DNA from: Luscinia megarhynchos
Lineage: Eukaryota; Chordata; Aves; Passeriformes; Turdidae
DNA: 64,000 bases
NCBI GenBank assembly: GCA_034336665.1
Contig: CM067570.1
Span: forward strand, 13,313,502 to 13,377,501
Direction of reading: 5' to 3'
Shown here piece by piece: positions 63,526 through 64,000 of this stretch. Under the pieces are notes generated by a model. That model searched no databases, was not told the origin of the DNA, and worked only from the letters and a program-made list of their open reading frames with translations. Position numbers and translations under genes: made by a program. Position 1 is the first letter of the stretch, and the number at the start of each line of letters is the position of its first letter.

Positions 63526-64000
63526 TGTTTGTTGTGGGTTAGGGTTTGTTAGTTTTCTAAGTTAATGTCAATGTTGTAGCTCCAGGGGTGGAGTTCCTGG
63601 TTTTGGGGGTTGGTTGAAGTGTTGCAATGAGTTAATTAATGTTAGTTAAATGTTTAAAGGGTTCCCGGATGTGGTGTGGGTTGTTCCAGAGGGGCGTGGT
63701 AACACCTTGGGATGAAGTCAGTGCAGTGACAGCAGCACCACGGGCTGCGACAGGTGGAAGGAACTGTCCAATCACTCGACGCCTCGGGAGAATGATTGGA
63801 CAGGAATGATCGCCTCTGATGACCAATGGAAATCCCGGAGACCGACCAATCACCACGAGGATCCAAATCCCACCAATCCTACACCGAGGGAAGGTTATAA
63901 GAGGGAGTGTCGGGTTGCTACTGGGGCTTGTCCTGCGGAGCTCGTTTTGAACGGGGCACCTGCTGTGTCAGGGCTGGTGATACGCTGTACTGTTTTCTGA
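63526..64000 (+). mobile_element. Endogenous retrovirus LTR-like element, partial (runs off the window)
   Basis: A sharp change to CpG-rich sequence begins at about 63526-63530 with a TG-start (TGTTTGTTGTGGG). A T/G-rich stretch and then a U3-like region follow, with CCAAT boxes at 63768-63772, 63795-63799 (inverted), 63823-63827, 63846-63850 and 63873-63877, and a TTATAA box at 63895-63900. Transcription would start near 63925, giving a U3 of about 395 bases; the remaining 75 bases would be R/U5. No purine tract precedes the start, so this would be a 5' or solo LTR, not a 3' LTR. A cellular CpG-rich promoter is the main alternative. The 64-codon frame running off the end is not recognised. 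Confidence 0.6.
63768..63900 (+). promoter_or_regulatory. Promoter: five CCAAT boxes and a TATA box
   Basis: Five exact CCAAT pentamers (the second inverted) occur within 110 bases. Starts are 27, 28, 23 and 27 bases apart, and the last lies 22 bases before the start of TTATAA (63895-63900). CCAAT is the binding core of the NF-Y complex, which commonly works in arrays spaced about this far apart at TATA or CCAAT promoters, including many LTRs. It would drive transcription to the right, out of the window. Confidence 0.6.

Noticed and set aside
63535..63550. GGGTTAGGG resembling telomere repeat
   Set aside because: Only about one and a half units are present, within the T/G-rich start of the LTR-like element. 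It is not an interstitial telomere array.
1..64000. CRISPR arrays, operons, prokaryotic or phage gene clusters, mitochondrial insertions
   Set aside because: There are no spaced direct repeats, no dense gene arrangement and no recognisable mitochondrial genes. The window is vertebrate nuclear DNA with a CR1 LINE.

Overview
The window reads as bird nuclear DNA that is non-coding throughout, as far as I can see. Three things point to a bird. There is a 5'-truncated CR1 LINE, including its typical short 3' end, on the minus strand at about 36704-37035. There are several decayed copies that look like the old repeats shared by birds, crocodilians and turtles. At the right edge there is an LTR-like element of the kind found in avian endogenous retroviruses. 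The LTR style hints at a songbird, but that is only an impression. The DNA is AT-rich and CpG-poor, with many A and T homopolymer runs and few interspersed repeats, as in a large avian intergenic region or a very long intron.

Layout. 1-8.9 kb is plain AT-rich DNA with a 27-base T run (743-769), an old repeat remnant (about 3678-3733) and a small cluster of promoter-like motifs (6690-6835). 8.9-22.5 kb holds an A24 run, a GC-richer stretch at 9.5-10.1 kb that starts with three GATTA motifs, and a T/G-rich to G12 tract near 12 kb. 22.5-36.7 kb holds a large A-rich tract with a 48-base A run, a small CpG cluster (25313-25408), a good-looking but unproven 49-base exon candidate (27994-28042) and a tRNA-like repeat remnant (about 32035-32110). 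36.7-52.8 kb holds the CR1 copy, a 37-base T run, a MIR-like remnant (about 37985-38035), further old repeats, a second CpG cluster (46515-46627) and a (CA)n microsatellite. 52.8-63.4 kb holds a striking stretch of about 690 bp made almost only of A and T (57515-58201). 63.4-64.0 kb holds a minisatellite with 20- and 30-base units, followed by the LTR-like element, which has five CCAAT boxes and a TATA box and runs off the window.

No protein-coding gene, conserved RNA gene, CRISPR array or multi-gene system could be supported. All open reading frames are short (the longest is 156 codons), unrelated to anything I recognise, and about what chance gives at this base composition. I found no sign of a new biological system. 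The items most worth a follow-up are the right-edge LTR with its regularly spaced CCAAT array, the 690-bp A/T tract, the two CpG clusters and a few candidate small exons.
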